64,000 bases of DNA, from positions 2,789,001 to 2,853,000 of the forward strand of contig CP124755.1 in NCBI GenBank assembly GCA_029972135.1. Direction: 5' to 3'. Origin of the DNA: Candidatus Thiocaldithrix dubininis (GTDB taxonomy: Bacteria > Pseudomonadota > Gammaproteobacteria > Thiotrichales > Thiotrichaceae). Both the position numbers and the translations under genes were made by a program. The notes under the pieces were generated by a model. It did not search any database and was not told the origin of the DNA. It worked only from the letters and a program-made list of their open reading frames with translations. Positions 62,911 through 64,000 of the stretch are shown piece after piece (position 1 is the first letter of the stretch; the number at the start of each line of letters is the position of its first letter).

Positions 62911-64000
<1,090 letters not shown>

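Overview
The window is a 64 kb chromosomal segment of a gammaproteobacterium. The evidence is the set of housekeeping genes (dusA, mutM, uppP, a tmcA homologue, PII-nadE, a RlmI-type methyltransferase, full-length pyruvate carboxylase), an RfaH-type antiterminator and a Kps/Wcb-type capsule export system. A Thiothrix-like (Thiotrichales) host would fit the mix of Pyc, a XanB2-type chorismatase and a Gld-type ABC exporter, but this is a guess from gene content. Codon use is moderately AT-rich throughout. It becomes much more AT-rich at about 44.6-48.6 kb and in some capsule genes, which suggests transfer.

Layout. (1) 0-3.1 kb: five consecutive minus-strand genes for small secreted proteins or lipoproteins of mostly unknown function. 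(2) 3.2-7.4 kb: a LuxR-type regulator with an abnormal receiver domain, an SDR / RlmI-like methyltransferase / AttH-type lipoprotein operon, and a CBS-domain protein. (3) 7.7-13.9 kb: pyruvate carboxylase with a clear terminator, then four small envelope or secreted proteins. (4) 14.0-17.2 kb: tRNA-Asn(GTT) directly downstream of dusA, a small membrane protein, mutM, and a chorismatase overlapping mutM. (5) 17.5-21.3 kb: a four-gene Gld-type ABC export operon (ATPase, permease, GldG-like, DUF4340). (6) 21.4-58.5 kb: a capsule / surface-glycolipid locus. (7) 58.6-64 kb: pteridine-reductase-like SDR, MidA-like methyltransferase, uppP, tmcA homologue, PII, and nadE running off the window edge.

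The capsule locus begins with an RfaH-like antiterminator. A plus-strand group follows (KpsS-like transferase, SDR, LTA-synthase-like sulfatase-fold membrane enzyme). A long minus-strand series converges on it: GDP-6-deoxy-mannose reductase, ManC, ManB, Wza-like exporter, glycosyltransferase, KpsC-like transferase, a 2,525-residue type I polyketide synthase, a di-iron protein, a PLP alpha-oxoamine synthase and a formyltransferase. Further right are an IS-riddled glycosyltransferase island, gmd between two inverted near-identical IS3-family copies, another glycosyltransferase, an FkbH-like HAD protein, and KpsT, KpsM and KpsE.

How it may work together. ManB, ManC, Gmd and the reductase would make GDP-mannose and GDP-D-rhamnose. 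The glycosyltransferases would polymerise these, and KpsMTE plus the Wza-like protein would export the product. The single-module PKS has no thioesterase and sits one gene from an alpha-oxoamine synthase. The most economical reading is that the fully reduced acyl chain is released by decarboxylative condensation with an amino acid, giving an amino-ketone (sphingoid-like) lipid. The SDR could reduce it, and the di-iron protein, formyltransferase, LTAS-like enzyme and FkbH-like protein could decorate it. I propose this as a capsule lipid anchor or terminus. The gene set recalls the Burkholderia wcb capsule locus, but the chemistry is undemonstrated here and is the most interesting lead in the window.
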